Positions 22,475 to 34,639 of a DNA stretch of 64,000 nt are shown here, piece after piece (position 1 is the stretch's first letter; each line of letters starts with the position of its first letter). The stretch comes from Sphagnum compactum. Lineage: Eukaryota > Bryophyta > Sphagnopsida > Sphagnales. A program made the translations under genes and the position numbers. The notes below the pieces were generated by a model. It saw nothing but the letters and a program-made list of their open reading frames with translations. It searched no databases and was not told the origin of the DNA. The stretch covers positions 2,170,001 to 2,234,000 of the forward strand of contig OZ234501.1 in the NCBI GenBank assembly GCA_965153455.1. Reading direction: 5' to 3'.

Positions 22475-24780
22475 TAAGTTGGGGCATGGAAAAGGGTTTT
22501 TGAACACCTTAGTGTCCAAATAAACTCACAAGAATGATAAGATTGACACGAAAATTCCAGAAATTTGACAGAAACTCCTATTTTCCTTTGCTCTTGTAAG
22601 CTCCACAGCAAGCACCAAGATTATGAACTCCTTGCGCAAACCAAAATTTGCTTTGCTTCTTGACCCTAACGGCCAATTTCATAATTTCTAAGCATATTGA
22701 CTACCTCAAAAATTCGCACTCTTTTTCACATATGGCAATCCCAAGATTTGTGAACCATGTTTGCATCCATGTGTACAAGCTGAAGGTTTGTGAAACAAAA
22801 TTCTCCTATGTCAAAATTAAGATTCAGGGTTATTAAAGTCCTGATCAACACAAACGGAACTTGAAGCGGCTGTGAACTGTTGTCGGATTTTTTTGAAAAG
22901 GGTCTGATCCATTTAGCAACGTAAGTTCAGTCAAAGATTTGCATGCCAGTAAATATGTAGACTTTCATCTAGAGGAGCTTGAAAAAAAAAAAAGACCTAC
23001 ATTAGGAGTAGGGCCCTTTCAGTAAATGGCCAGACAGTCTGATGGGTTAACCCTGCCTAGGGCCAGTTTCCATGTGTAGACCACTGCCAAGAACCCACCT
23101 ATCATGAATGATGTGTAGAATTTAAGCCTGCTGTACATTAGAAGGCAATTCCTTGGTCCTCAACCTGGCTAGACACATTTTATTCAACATATTTAAATGG
23201 TAACCCGTTTTACCAATTTGGTTTTGGGTACTATCATCAGATCTTGGTGGCAAAGATACACAAATTTGAAAATCTAAATTACCAATACTTACCAGTTGGT
23301 GAAGAAAATGAACTGACACCTGCCAATTGAAGTAAAATGGCAAAGCAATTTGATGGGTAAGGGGGGAGGAGGAGGAGCCACCAGAGGTAGTGAAAAATCA
23401 GTAGCCAAGTAGCTAAGCTTAACCTTGCAGTATCCAGCAAAAGGGGTGGGGCGGGGAGAGGGGACAAATAGCTAGTTAAGTTACATGCTAACTGAGTCCT
23501 TTGCCCAAAAACCTGATTCAAATTAATTCACGAGTTAAGCCAATGAAACCAGAAATAAAACGTGATCACATGGATATCAACTGAACAAATTTTGCACTAA
23601 CAACTACTGCAGCACATGAACAGTTTTGGTATAAATTAAATTATTTCTTATTTTGCCGAATTTTTGAAACATTCTGAAGTATTAGACTGTCAAGTTTGAA
23701 CTTCAGGCTCATCAATCTTGGAATTTAAGTATGTGACAATCTAGACACACTTCCTGTCCTAGAAAGGCAAAAAGGTTATGTTTATTATGTTTTATAAGCA
23801 TTACCTGCTGAAAATTTCAGAATTAAAAAACCAACTGCTGAAATTAAGATTTGAGATTTAATTAATTATTCAGTAGTTTGCTGCCAAATCCGTATGGGTA
23901 CTGCAATGTATTACTTACCAAAATTTCAATGGACAGGAAGCTTCTAGAATCTGCCATGGTTGTCACCGACTTTGGTTGTTAGAAAAAGAAGAAGAAGGAA
24001 ATTCACATTTTAGTTGCATCCTTTGCCATGCGGTGGAAATCAACAAACGGCAGCTACTTACTTGAACCCTTCTTAAGCTATCCCCTAACCTCAGTTAGCT
24101 CGTTTCCAGGCTCATTTTTCATGTGCTAAGTTAGCTAAGCACATTCACAAGCGAAACGCTCCTTTATTCAAGGACTATGCGGTTCTATATGGTCCCAAAA
24201 TGGCTTTTTGTGTTTTTAGTTTTTCTTAATTGAATGCAACACCTATGTTGGATATTGCCACCATCCCTCATTAGTTGTGTAATTGTTATCGGTGAATGAA
24301 CATTCATTTTCAAAATGTGGATTTGAAAAAATATTCGCACCATATCAAAATACATGCATAGTATCATGCTTCACTTATTTGTTTAGTATAAGTTACAAAA
24401 TTTGTGCCCCATTAGACATCATGTACCTCATTTACAGGTAACAAAGAATTTTGAAAATTTAAACATACACTATTACATAACATAGTTTTGATGTTGATTT
24501 TTATGATTGAAATTTCAACCAACATAGGTAACGAACAAAAATTTCTTTAATCAAACCAAACCACTCATTTATGCCAAAACTTTGACTAAGTCCATTTGAT
24601 TGAGATGATTGAAATTATTAATTGATGTGATAGGATTAATTTAAATTAAAAAGTTAATAGTAAATTATTGTATAATAATCATAAATTTAGTATCTTTTAA
24701 ATTTTAAATTTAGGTTTTGGATTTAATTATGGACAAGTTGAAAACGTGATAATATAGGACTTTAATTCTAACACTCAATT

Positions 24781-24820
<40 letters not shown>
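24781..24820. repeat. (TA)4(TG)16 compound microsatellite
   Basis: TA dinucleotides at 24781-24788 are followed by uninterrupted TG dinucleotides to 24820. Confidence 0.95.
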
Positions 24821-24823
<3 letters not shown>

Positions 24824-26366
24824 AATTTGCATTGAATGCTAATAGTTCGGCAAAACCTAAGACAAGCTGTCATAATGATGTCATGATCTCAACATGTCCA
24901 AAGTGGTGTTTAACTTTTCACCTTTTCATCTTTTTAATTGCAGACTGAGCCCTTTACCATCTGACCACCATCTCACTTGATAAAATAAATTCTTATTGCA
25001 TAATATATGAACACATACTTTTTTTGAATACCATTACTCAATTTAATTCAATTTTAAATTTCATAATTACATTGAACATTATAATTTCTTTTAATTTCAG
25101 AATAAAATGTATTACATTAGCTTTAAATATATTAAAATTTTCATTTTAGTTAATTGTATAATTTTTAAATTTTCAAATATTAAAAAAATACCCTTTTTTT
25201 GGGGAAAAAAATTATATTAATTGTATGATATTTTATTTAAGAAATCTCCAAATGAAATGAATTTCACTTCTGAATTATATAATTTAAATGCACATTTTAT
25301 AGTTTTATAAAATAACGTTTTTTTAATTTCAGAATTAAAACATTAAACTAATTTAAGTTTCACATGTACATTAATTATGTTCTAATTTTTTAATAAATTA
25401 AAATGAATTTTTTTACTTTGATCCTTCATTTTCCCTTGTGTCATTTTGTTCTATTTCACTGTATTTTATCTTTATGTGAATCATTACAAACATGCAAATG
25501 AAAACATGAAATTTATAATCTATTTAATTTTTTATAATTTAATTTAAAATGTTAGATACTATTTTTATTATTTTAGTATTTCGCCATGATCAAAAATAAC
25601 ATTATAGTCACAATTAATCATATTAGCGAGATAGTCGATTTCAATCACAATGTCCAACAACTCCACATGGATGCCACATACTATGCCATGTTTCCAACAA
25701 AATGTGTGTTTTGATTAGAAAACTATTCTGAAAAGTTAATTGGCCATACCTAGTTTTAATTTTAATCAAATTAGACATAATCAATCATTTTTGGTGCATC
25801 CACATTAATAAGAGCCATAAAACACATATTTAGTACTTATTTCTTCATTTTTTAATTTTTAAAATCATAATAATCTTCCAATTTTTTAATTTTTTTGTAT
25901 GACAATGTTTTAGATATATTATGAAAACATGTGGTACGATTTGGAATGAATATAATGAGGTTAAAATATTCAAAAACATTTAGTAAATATTGTAACTAGT
26001 GTTCATGAATTTTGTTTAAGATTTTTATTTTTGGGGAGATTATTTAAACACGACATATTTTAGTGTAGGTTTTTTATATAATAACATAAAATAACATCCT
26101 TTAAGGCCACATAGATTTTTAATGATTTTTTTTCAATTTATCAAATGGAATATTCTCAATATAATCCTAGAACAAACAATCTTTTATTGGGTGGGTGTGG
26201 CTACATGTTTTTGTAGTAGTGATATTTGAAATTTCAAACATTTTATAAATCAACTTGTTTTCTTCATTATGCATAAAATCAACAAGTTTATGTCTATGCA
26301 ATAGAAGGAATATTATTTGAAACGTACATTATCTAACACAAGAGTTCCCTGATTTCAAAAGTCATT

Positions 26367-26401
26367 AATTTAAATGAAAACTTAAAATTTTCATTTAAAT
26401 T
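26367..26401. repeat. Perfect 14-bp-arm inverted repeat
   Basis: AATTTAAATGAAAA (26367-26380) and TTTTCATTTAAATT (26388-26401) are perfect reverse complements around a 7-base spacer. The setting is AT-rich, so chance is possible, though 14 perfect pairs is long. Confidence 0.7.
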
Positions 26402-27792
26402 GGATGTAATGAATTTTCAAATTGATTTTTAAAAAATTCACATTAGTCATTTTAACACCACTTGCCGCAACAACGTTGATTTTCAAATGGCCCCGTATGC
26501 ATATTCATATTTTTTTTGTAGCGTTCACTTGGGATTTGACATTCGTTTTAATTCGTATGATTGTGAATGTGCCCAATTATATCATCTTAGCCTTGGGCTT
26601 ATGAGTAAGGATAGGACAAGACAACAAAAAAAGGGCTAGGAATAAGTAAAGGCAAGGTGGCACCCAAACACATTTCCCTTGTGAGAAGGAAATGTATGGG
26701 AGTGCAAGGAGATCCCAAATCTCCCAAATACATTTTCACTTTTGAGAATTTGGAACTTTAGGTGTCTTGTAATTTTGGAACACAATTTGAAATATCAAAC
26801 CTTATCCAAATTGATTATCTTTTACATTGTTGGAAAGATTTTGAAGAGCATATATCGAAAGTGGGTTGCATTCCCAATGTAAAGATTTGAAACATAAGTT
26901 ATGGCCAATTGAATGGTAAGGAGTCAAAGTGACAGTTTAATTCCTGACCATTAAAGTGCACAACAAAATAATCAAATCACCTTCAATTGAGAAGTGTGAT
27001 GCATTATTCCAAAAGTTCTTTTCAAGGCTTACAATGTTTTTATTGCAAAGATTTTGAATTGGAGTCCATATGGAAAAATACAAACATACAAAATAATGAG
27101 AATTGTGACTTGGGAACTTCAAGACTCCTAAGTGGGAATCTTGGGAATTTATGTCACTTCAATTTAATCCCAACAACCATATATAGAATATACTAAGGGG
27201 AGGTGAATGGGGAGTCCTTCCCAAGTCCAAATTGTGATGAATCAAATGAATGTGAATTGCCCATGGTTCATCCATGCACCCTTGTGGTTCCAAACTACAT
27301 TAATCACCCTCTTTTTTAGTTTGTGTAATTTGACATGTACTTCAAGTTAAGTAGTTTCCTTCAATCTCACCCTATAACTTTCATTTCTTTGTGGGAGTTA
27401 AAGAATGTGCCTTGGGTTTGCATTTTGTTGCAAAACCAAAATCAACATGATTTTTTATTCCAATACCATTTGAAAAATCTAAGGGTGTGTCAATAGTTCT
27501 ACACATTTGTTCCATTTGGCAATGCCCATAAATACAAAAAATATATATTTATCCTTTTCATTTTTTCTTCATGTGAAATTATTTTGTAAGGTTTAAACAT
27601 GATCAATAGAATGATTTGTCAAAACTTGTTTCTTTTTTATTTTTTCATTAGGTGATGATGACAAAATTCATGGTATTGAGACTACCCAAAAAACATAGAA
27701 AGTTTTTTAGTTTATTTCTTTTGATTAGATTGAATATAATTTTTAAATGGGTAGGATATTCTATAAAGTTTGTAAAGAATAAGGGGGTTGTA

Positions 27793-28211
27793 TGGGTGTA
27801 AACAAGTTAATAAGAGCCACATGTGCCCCTTTAGGTGACTATTTTTTGGAGAATATGTTTCAAATATTTTCAGAAAAAGTCTTTAAATTTATAAAAAAAT
27901 GTTTTTGTACTATTTTGTTAAGGTTTGTGTTAAAATTTTGTCATTTTCAAAGTTTTCCAAGCCCATTTACAAGTCCTTTTATTGTTTAAAAATAGTGGTT
28001 ACATTTTTTTTTACACTATTTTTGAAGGTCCAAATGTTAATAAAATAATTTCATATTTTGGATATTTATAGAATAAGATATTAGATTTGATAATGTGCAA
28101 GACATTTAATCTATTTTCAAGTTAATTTTTTTCAAAAAAAAATTGTTGTAACACACATAATTAAACAATGGTTACAATTGCTTTAGGCTCGTATTAGCAT
28201 AACTACGCCCA
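27793..28211 (+). mobile_element. TIR element family M1, copy 1 (about 419 bp)
   Basis: It is homologous over its whole length to 48002-48442. Shared interior blocks include ACTATTTTGTTAA, CATTTTCAAAGTTTTCC, CCCATTTACAAGTC and TTTTGAAGGTCCAAATGTTA. The left end GGGTGTAAACAAGTTAATAA pairs with the reverse complement of the right end, GGGCGTAGTTATGCTAATAC. TA lies at 27791-27792 and 28212-28213. No coding capacity is present. It is a non-autonomous DNA transposon. The superfamily is undetermined: TA duplications point to Tc1/mariner-like transposition. Confidence 0.8.
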
Positions 28212-31065
28212 TATTATCTTTGTTATATGTAAATTTACCAATATTAAGATTTTTCCTTTCAAGATCATATAAAGTAGGAAATATACAAGAAGTTAAATTG
28301 GGTTTTGCAATTTGTAAAAAAAAAAATTCCATGTTAACACCTTGTATATTGTAAAACATGTATACATGAAAAGTTTTATCAAGATTAAAAACATGTGTTG
28401 ATTTGTTGTTTAATATTTTAAATGCTAGTATACAAAAAAAACTAGTTGATGGAGTTGCAAATTCTAAATTCTTTACATTATGATTGATGGATCTACTAAC
28501 AATTCAACAATAGGGTACCTTGTTATTTCTATAATGTCATTTGTTGAGACCGGTTTGAATGTGTCCTGAGGAGGACACTATTTGAAAAGTAGAAAATATG
28601 TGAGTAAAAACATAGGTTACGATATATTAGTTGTCGAATAAAAATTACAAGTTAATTAATTCAAAAATTGGGTTATGTGTTTTTTTTAAATAAAAATAAA
28701 ATAGGGTATGCATGCAAATATTTAATATTAGAATTTTTTAATTAAAAATAGAATGTGCATTAAATATTCAATAATGTATTAGTTGTTAGTAGGTTCAATT
28801 ATTGTGGAATAATGTTTTGATTAATTGTATAGGGTGATCGATTATAGGGTCAATAAATTATTTTAAATTTGAGTTTAGGATTTAAATGATCATGGAGAAG
28901 AACGTTTACAAATTTGAGTTTGACATTTAGGGTTTTACATTTGAGGGTTATAAGTAGGCAATGGAGTCTTCTTGCAATAATAACATAAATTTGTTTTTTT
29001 TAAGGTTCAAGCGCAAGTTTCAACATTTTCTTTCTATGTCAAAGTGGTCAGAGAGATTTTAGCATTTAGGATTTCAAGGAGCACGCAAGCAAACTTTTCT
29101 AGCTCAAATTTAATTTCATATAGGGTATTGAAATTGGAAGCCAGAAAAAAATTATAAACAAATATAAAATGGTTAAAATATGTGCATATTAGAAAATTAG
29201 ATAATAATAGGGTGAGAAAAAATACAAATCCAAAACCTAATACCCCAAAAAATAGTTATAAATGCATATAGGTCACAAAAATAACATTAAGTGTCCCTGT
29301 CATGGAGTGTGTTTGGTTTTTTGGGTTTACTAAAGACCACTTATAACAAAAAATAAATTATTATGATTTTGGAATGTATGTTGTCCAACTTAAAAGAATG
29401 GAAGGTGGACTTGGAGATTCCAACAATAAATTTGATGGAATTGCAAAAATAGTTGAGCAAGGGACATGACTTGCAACAAGTGAAACAAAAGGTAGCCCTC
29501 TTCATCATTTCAATACCTTGTGCCACCCATACCATCAATATGGAAAGCCTTCACAATATGCAACCATGTGACGTGAATTCTAATACAATTGATTCCTTGA
29601 TAAATTCTATTACATGTCATTTTTTTAAATCTTTAAAATGAAGGTCGCATGAAAAAATATCACAAAAAATCATATGGTTACTTTGAGGGTAAGTTATTAC
29701 CACTTTTTGTGATAGTTCGAAAATTGTTGTCACACTGTATCTACTAAAAAGATGATGGATCTACTCCACTAATGAATAACAAGTTGAAGTAATATAATTT
29801 AATCTAACTTGTCTTTACTTTTTGACAAACTTTCCTTATATATTATAATTGCTTTAAAGATTCTATCAATATAAATTTGTCAATTGTCAAGATTGAGATT
29901 TTTCAAATTCCCGCATTATTCATGGTAGAGATAACTAATCTGAACAAATATTTGTTTAATGAGGAAGCAAGTTATCATATCTTACCTAAATTCAACCCTC
30001 CAAATGGATACCTGTCTTGGCAATCCACCATGAGTAAGCCCCTATACTATACCTAAGTTTATATCTAGATGCATGTGAATCGTTAGTACATAACCAACCA
30101 AAATGTTTATCTCTAAGACATGGGGAATGTCACAATAAAGTGTATCCTGTTAACACACCATCGATCCTGCAGGGTGCTTGGGTGGGTATTGGCTCACATT
30201 GGTCCGCTCATGGCTACTCAAAATAGGCATCTGCCGCCTTTGTTGGAGGTAGTGTAAGTTTTATGGCACTTTTAACATTTCTAAATGTTTGTCAAAATTT
30301 TGAATGTTCTCTCCAATAGTTAGATTTTGGGTCAGTGAACTCTGGCCATCTTAAGGTTGTGGACCACAAGTATCCCTTTGTTAAGGTTTTTTATTCTTAA
30401 GTGTATGGCGATGGGAAAATAAGAACTTATCTGAACTCTTTCAAGAATGAACTCTCACATATAACTGAGAGAAACATTTAAGCTGGTTGACCCTGTTCCC
30501 TTGGAAATTATAGAAGTGATAACCTGCCATAAAGTATAGAGTAAATCATATTAATTAGCTGTGGGGACCCCCAAAGTCCAATTCTTTTTTCTTCATGAAT
30601 CTTAGATTGGCCAGTCACAAATTAATTTAATCCAACTTTGGATAGTCCCAAAATAGATATACTGCAGTCTCCTGTCTCCTCCTTTCGGCTAGTTCTGTAG
30701 GTTACAAGAGTAGAACTTAGGGCAAAGCATATGGATCAAACTGAGTGCTATTGGGAACTTGGGGAACGTTGAGTTCACAAAGGTGACTTGATGAGAACAC
30801 ATTTGAGAACAAGAAATCCACTAAGTTCTCATTACCACTAACTAATAAGCACCAAAAGTGTTGCCCACACTTGGTAGGTTATTTTGTGCTTTTCTGAAGT
30901 GGCAGGTCTCTGTCAACATTCCATCGTGGTGCTCACGGCTGATTATGCCATTGTGCGTTTGGTGGGGAGTTTTGGTGCATTGAATCTATGCACAGAAAAC
31001 TTTGTAGTATTCCAGCCGGATACTGTGTACTGCAGTTTGTTTGCTTCTGTCGCTTGTTTGGGCTA
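28212..31065. other. Spacer, nothing recognised
   Basis: AT-rich up to about 29990, then more balanced. A short hairpin GTGTCCT-GAGG-AGGACAC is at 28561-28578. A segment near 30168 (GGGTGCTTGGGTGGGTATTG) resembles parts of 2321-2345 and may be another decayed R2-like piece. No gene is supported. Confidence 0.4.
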
Positions 31066-31210
31066 GAGTGAACTATCACACACCAGCGCACCATGCAAGT
31101 TGGATCATGTGTGGGTAGGAAAGATTTTTTCATCGTGCTCCTCTCCCATTGCTAACCATGGTGGTTGGCTATATACGAACCATCCACATGGGTCTATTTA
31201 TTTATAGTCA
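31066..31210 (+). repeat. Dispersed repeat R1, copy 3
   Basis: It carries AGAGTGAAC, GCACCATGCAAG, CTAACCATGGTGGTTGGCTA and CGAACCATCCACATG in the same order as 1998-2212. Confidence 0.6.
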
Positions 31211-33375
31211 ATAATTTAAGGTGCATTCACACTTGGTCTTAGGGACTTTAGTGTTGAATATCATGACATCATGTCACTTATGTAGGACTTAAAAAACTTA
31301 GTTACCATGAAATTTCTATGTTAAGCTAACATTCACTTAACATTAAGCTATCACCTATTTAATATTACATGTCACCTATGATGCCACCTAATTTCCATTT
31401 AACACTGACTTAACATCAAGCGTGAATGTACCATAAATGCCTTACCATCTCCAGCAGTGCTCAGTATGTAAGCTTCACAAAGTATTTCTCACATCCGAGT
31501 TGAAGTTACTTTTTTTTTTCCAACCCCACCTATAAAACTGAAACTGGGACTGCAAATAGGTGAGAAACTACTAATAGCAACCCACCTGGACCAATCGAAC
31601 TATCTAGCTAATGAGAAATAGGAAACATCCAATAAACACGATTGACTGTCTTTATTTTCCAAGGCTCTTTAGGGCTCTAAAGGTTGTGAACATTTTCAGG
31701 GTCACATTAATCATCCAGTGAAGCCCCTGAATTTGACTGCCACACCTCATCCACAATTTTCAATGCAGGGCTGCATACTGAGCATCAATGGAGATTCTCT
31801 TAATTTCAGCAATGCATTACATTTGGGGCAATATCACTAATTATCGTATTTCAAATTGTGCACTAATTGTGTGTCCTTCACCACTAATAAACAATAAATA
31901 TGAGACAATATACATTTAAAAACATATAAATGTCACACATGAATCAATCATCATGATTGTTCAATAGTAATCAATGGTTGATCCATCACTATGGTTAGCC
32001 TACTAGAAATAGTAGTCTTTCTTTTCCAATTTTTTTTGGCACCCATAATATCTTGCATGAATTTATAAAAGTTGAGCCCATTTTCAACTCACAATGGGAT
32101 TGACTTCATCCACAATTTTGCATACATGCCATTTTGTTACAACTATTGAAGTTTCTCTTACCTGCATTATAACCACTTACATTACTTAAGGTACACCTAG
32201 TGTTAGGCCTAATATAAACACTAACCTATCAACACTACCAATTATACCTAACGTCCAAGTGTTAACAACTTGCATGCTAACACCCTAACACTAGCAACCT
32301 AAAATTGCTTCACCTAATGAGTTTCTTGGCAAGCAAGTTCTTTTCCATTTGCTTTTTTCAAGTTTTTTTTTTGGATCAATTGAACATATCTTGATATGTC
32401 AATGGAACATGTCAAAGTTTTGTGGCAATGCACAATGTGCATTGCCTTGACATTTGATTGTAACAATGTAGTCTTGCAATAGTGCATAATTGTGTAGTCA
32501 TGTTGTTGTAGCTGCAGCATTTTATTGCAATGTAGGGTTAGCATTTGCAGTAGTTCGATTGTAGCAATAACCTTCGATTGTGGCAACAATGTTTGTAGCA
32601 AATTGCAAATTGTAGCAATAGTAGCATTCATTGTCGATTGCAGTTCATCCCTATTTGTAGGGAGTTTAGAAAGAGAGGGCAGTGGAGAGAGATTGAGAAA
32701 GAATGGTATGGGTGACCTTCTTGAGCAGTCATAGGTTTTTAAGATGGTGCTCAAATTGTGAGAGGGTGCACCATGAGATGATGTCTCACCATTGATAGAA
32801 TTGGGCATCTTTTGAAACCTTTCATAAGATTGGTGTTACAACCTAGAATCTAGGTGGTTTGAAGATTGAATGTTATGTAAACATTGCGTTAACACCATTA
32901 CCATGCCACATATGCACTAGTGTCACCTACAAACTAAACTATGGGTGGACTGACTGTTTCTAAGTAATAGCAAACAGCATTCTGCTACCAGCAAGTGTGG
33001 CCCCACGTTTACTTACTTACAATGCTTACCCACTTGCATTACACAGTGGTTACTTACACAGTGGGAGGGGTCTGGGGCAAAATGACAATCCCTAAGTTAC
33101 TTAGACAGAAAACTGTGGATGAGATTACTAATCTGTTCATTGTTCCACCTTTGAAATTTTTTTTCGTGAAGAATCTTGCAATACCTATGCTCGTGGTGTT
33201 GCACTAGCACAATCGTTGCACTACCCATTTCTAGGGTCTCTCTCACCATGGTAAAAAATATTATTATTGTAAAACGTGGGTACCCAATTTTGATTGTAGA
33301 ACTTACTTGGTTACAGGAGATATTCTTATATTAACCTACTACTTCCCCTCAGTGCTCGTGGTGTCATAATAATTA
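31211..33375. other. Spacer with word-repetitive stretches
   Basis: 31260-31440 and 32170-32300 repeat CACTTAACAT/CCTAACAC-type words. 32430-32660 repeats ATTGTAGCAAT/TTGCAAT-type words, which also keeps a 164-codon minus-strand frame open by composition alone. No gene is supported. Confidence 0.45.
32424..32446. repeat. Perfect 11-bp-arm palindrome
   Basis: GGCAATGCACA and TGTGCATTGCC flank a single A. It sits at the start of the TTGCAAT-rich stretch. Confidence 0.75.
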
Positions 33376-33516
33376 GAGCCTTTTTGGTTCATTGCATTCC
33401 CTATGGTTGTTCCCCACCAAGGAACAATCACTGGGAACACTATGAACCAAAAATACTCCTGAGGGACCAAATCTACAAGGAATGACCATTGGGAACATCC
33501 GGAACCAAAAAGGCTC
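33376..33516. repeat. Three-copy 38-bp unit, one inverted and two direct
   Basis: The unit beginning GGAACAAYCA and ending GAACCAAAAA plus CTC occurs inverted at 33376-33413. It occurs direct at 33421-33458 and again at about 33479-33516, with a direct period of 58 bp. The inverted and first direct copies nearly abut (7-bp spacer), giving a strong foldback. The structure suggests a small foldback or MITE remnant with an arm duplication. Confidence 0.6.
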
Positions 33517-33589
33517 CTGAGGGACCAGATCAGATGAGGATCTTCATCCACCATAGTTGGGATGTAACTTTGCAATGTGGTTGTCATTT

Positions 33590-33712
33590 GGTAGGAGGGT
33601 TTACAAGATAGGTTACTAAAGTGCAACCTTGCTAGGTGGTTCGTAGTTGTGGTTGGTCCACAACTGAGTCATAAGAGTTCCCTGCTGGGACGCATAATCC
33701 CACTATTCCATG
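33590..33712 (+). repeat. Dispersed repeat R2, copy 2
   Basis: It contains GGTAGGAGGGTTTACAAGAT, AGGTTACTAAAG, GGTGGTTCGTAG and CATAAGAGTTCCCTG in the order of 2222-2345. It ends shortly before the leader of the HD-Zip gene. Confidence 0.55.
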
Positions 33713-33789
33713 TAACTTGATTTTATCTTAAGAAAATTATGATCATTAGAAGAAGGTTAATTAATGGATGAATGAATAGGTAGATGAAC

Positions 33790-34639
33790 TGGTAGTCGCA
33801 TGGATGAATTTCTTTTTTTGCAGCCTCTCCAAGCCTCTTGCGACGCTCCAGTCTTTTCCTTGGAAGAGGGTTGGCTTGCGTTCATGTTTGGCGCCGGTCT
33901 GCGTTGCTTGCGATGGTTGCATCTCGCAGCTGGAGTTGCACGCGATTCGTCAGTTGAGCTGCTCGACGCTGTTTGTCTTGGCTGCACCGATGAAGATCAC
34001 AGCGCACTGCATGACGTGAATCTGGCACTGGGGGCTTGCTGCTGGTTTCAGATTCATTCGGTTGTTGTCTTCACGGCTCATTGGAGAATCTGATTGCAAT
34101 TGCACGAATTCAACCCTGCTGCAGACTCCCCGGGCTTTAGTTCATAATGCTGGGTGAGTTTTCACTTTCTTTTTTCCTTGATCTCTTCTATTCTGCACTC
34201 CTGGCTGATGTCTTGGAAGTACTAGTAGTTTGCCTCCTTGATACGATCGTTATAGTCACTAGAAATGCTCAAGACAGACTTTCGTCTTGAAGGAAGCAAT
34301 ACTGGTCCAATGGAATAAAACTTGTGTGCAAACAAGTTATTGAACCTGGAATAGGTCGAACTTCTGTTCCGCACTGGCAACATTTTCTGTGTTCAGAAAT
34401 GTGTTCTGGAACGTACTGATCATTACAGACGGAAGCAAGGTGAGAGGCATTTTTGGTTCCTAGTTCATGCCTTTCGAGGGATGGACGTGGTTTAAGTGTG
34501 GGTGGAACAATGTGTATAGATACATGGAGAGTATGAACGTATTTGAGAGATTGTGATGGGAGGCGCGAAAGGAACCTAGCCCTTTGGTCGGGATTCGCGA
34601 GCTCACTGTTGCCGGTTGTGTTGATCTTCTCGCATTACA
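33790..34639 (+). promoter_or_regulatory. Putative promoter/5' leader of the HD-Zip I gene
   Basis: Composition rises in G+C from about 33820, as expected near a plant transcription start. A good donor context, CTGG|GTGAGT at 34153, and AG sites near 34416 would allow an intron in the leader, but this is not proven. Just before the start codon lie two tiny upstream frames. One starts with ATG at 34524 and stops at TGA 34554-34556. The next starts at ATG 34556, overlapping that stop by one base, and stops at TAG 34577-34579. A 97-codon frame at 33800-34093 has no recognisable content. I could not place a TATA box or start site with confidence. Confidence 0.4.

Larger units (their letters stand above)
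22477..27790. other. AT-rich spacer with simple repeats
   Basis: There are no supported genes. A TA/TG microsatellite (24781) and a perfect inverted repeat (26367) are listed separately. The block 24600-26400 is extremely AT-rich with many runs of A or T. Confidence 0.45.

Noticed and set aside
25793-26130. Possible third M1 element (GGTGCATCCACATTAATAAGAGCCA-like start, partly matching the M1 left end)
   Set aside because: Only about 20 bp at one end resembles M1. The interior and right end do not match.
28561-28578. GTGTCCT-GAGG-AGGACAC hairpin as a terminator or element end
   Set aside because: A seven-pair stem with no partner structure or repeat family. Such hairpins are common by chance over 64 kb.
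32314-32808. 164-codon minus-strand open frame
   Set aside because: The content is dictated by TTGCAAT/GTAGCAAT word repetition. No domain or conserved-looking segment is seen.
33800-34093. 97-codon plus-strand frame before the HD-Zip gene
   Set aside because: Two plus-strand frames are open over the same bases and no domain is recognised. It is treated as leader/promoter sequence.
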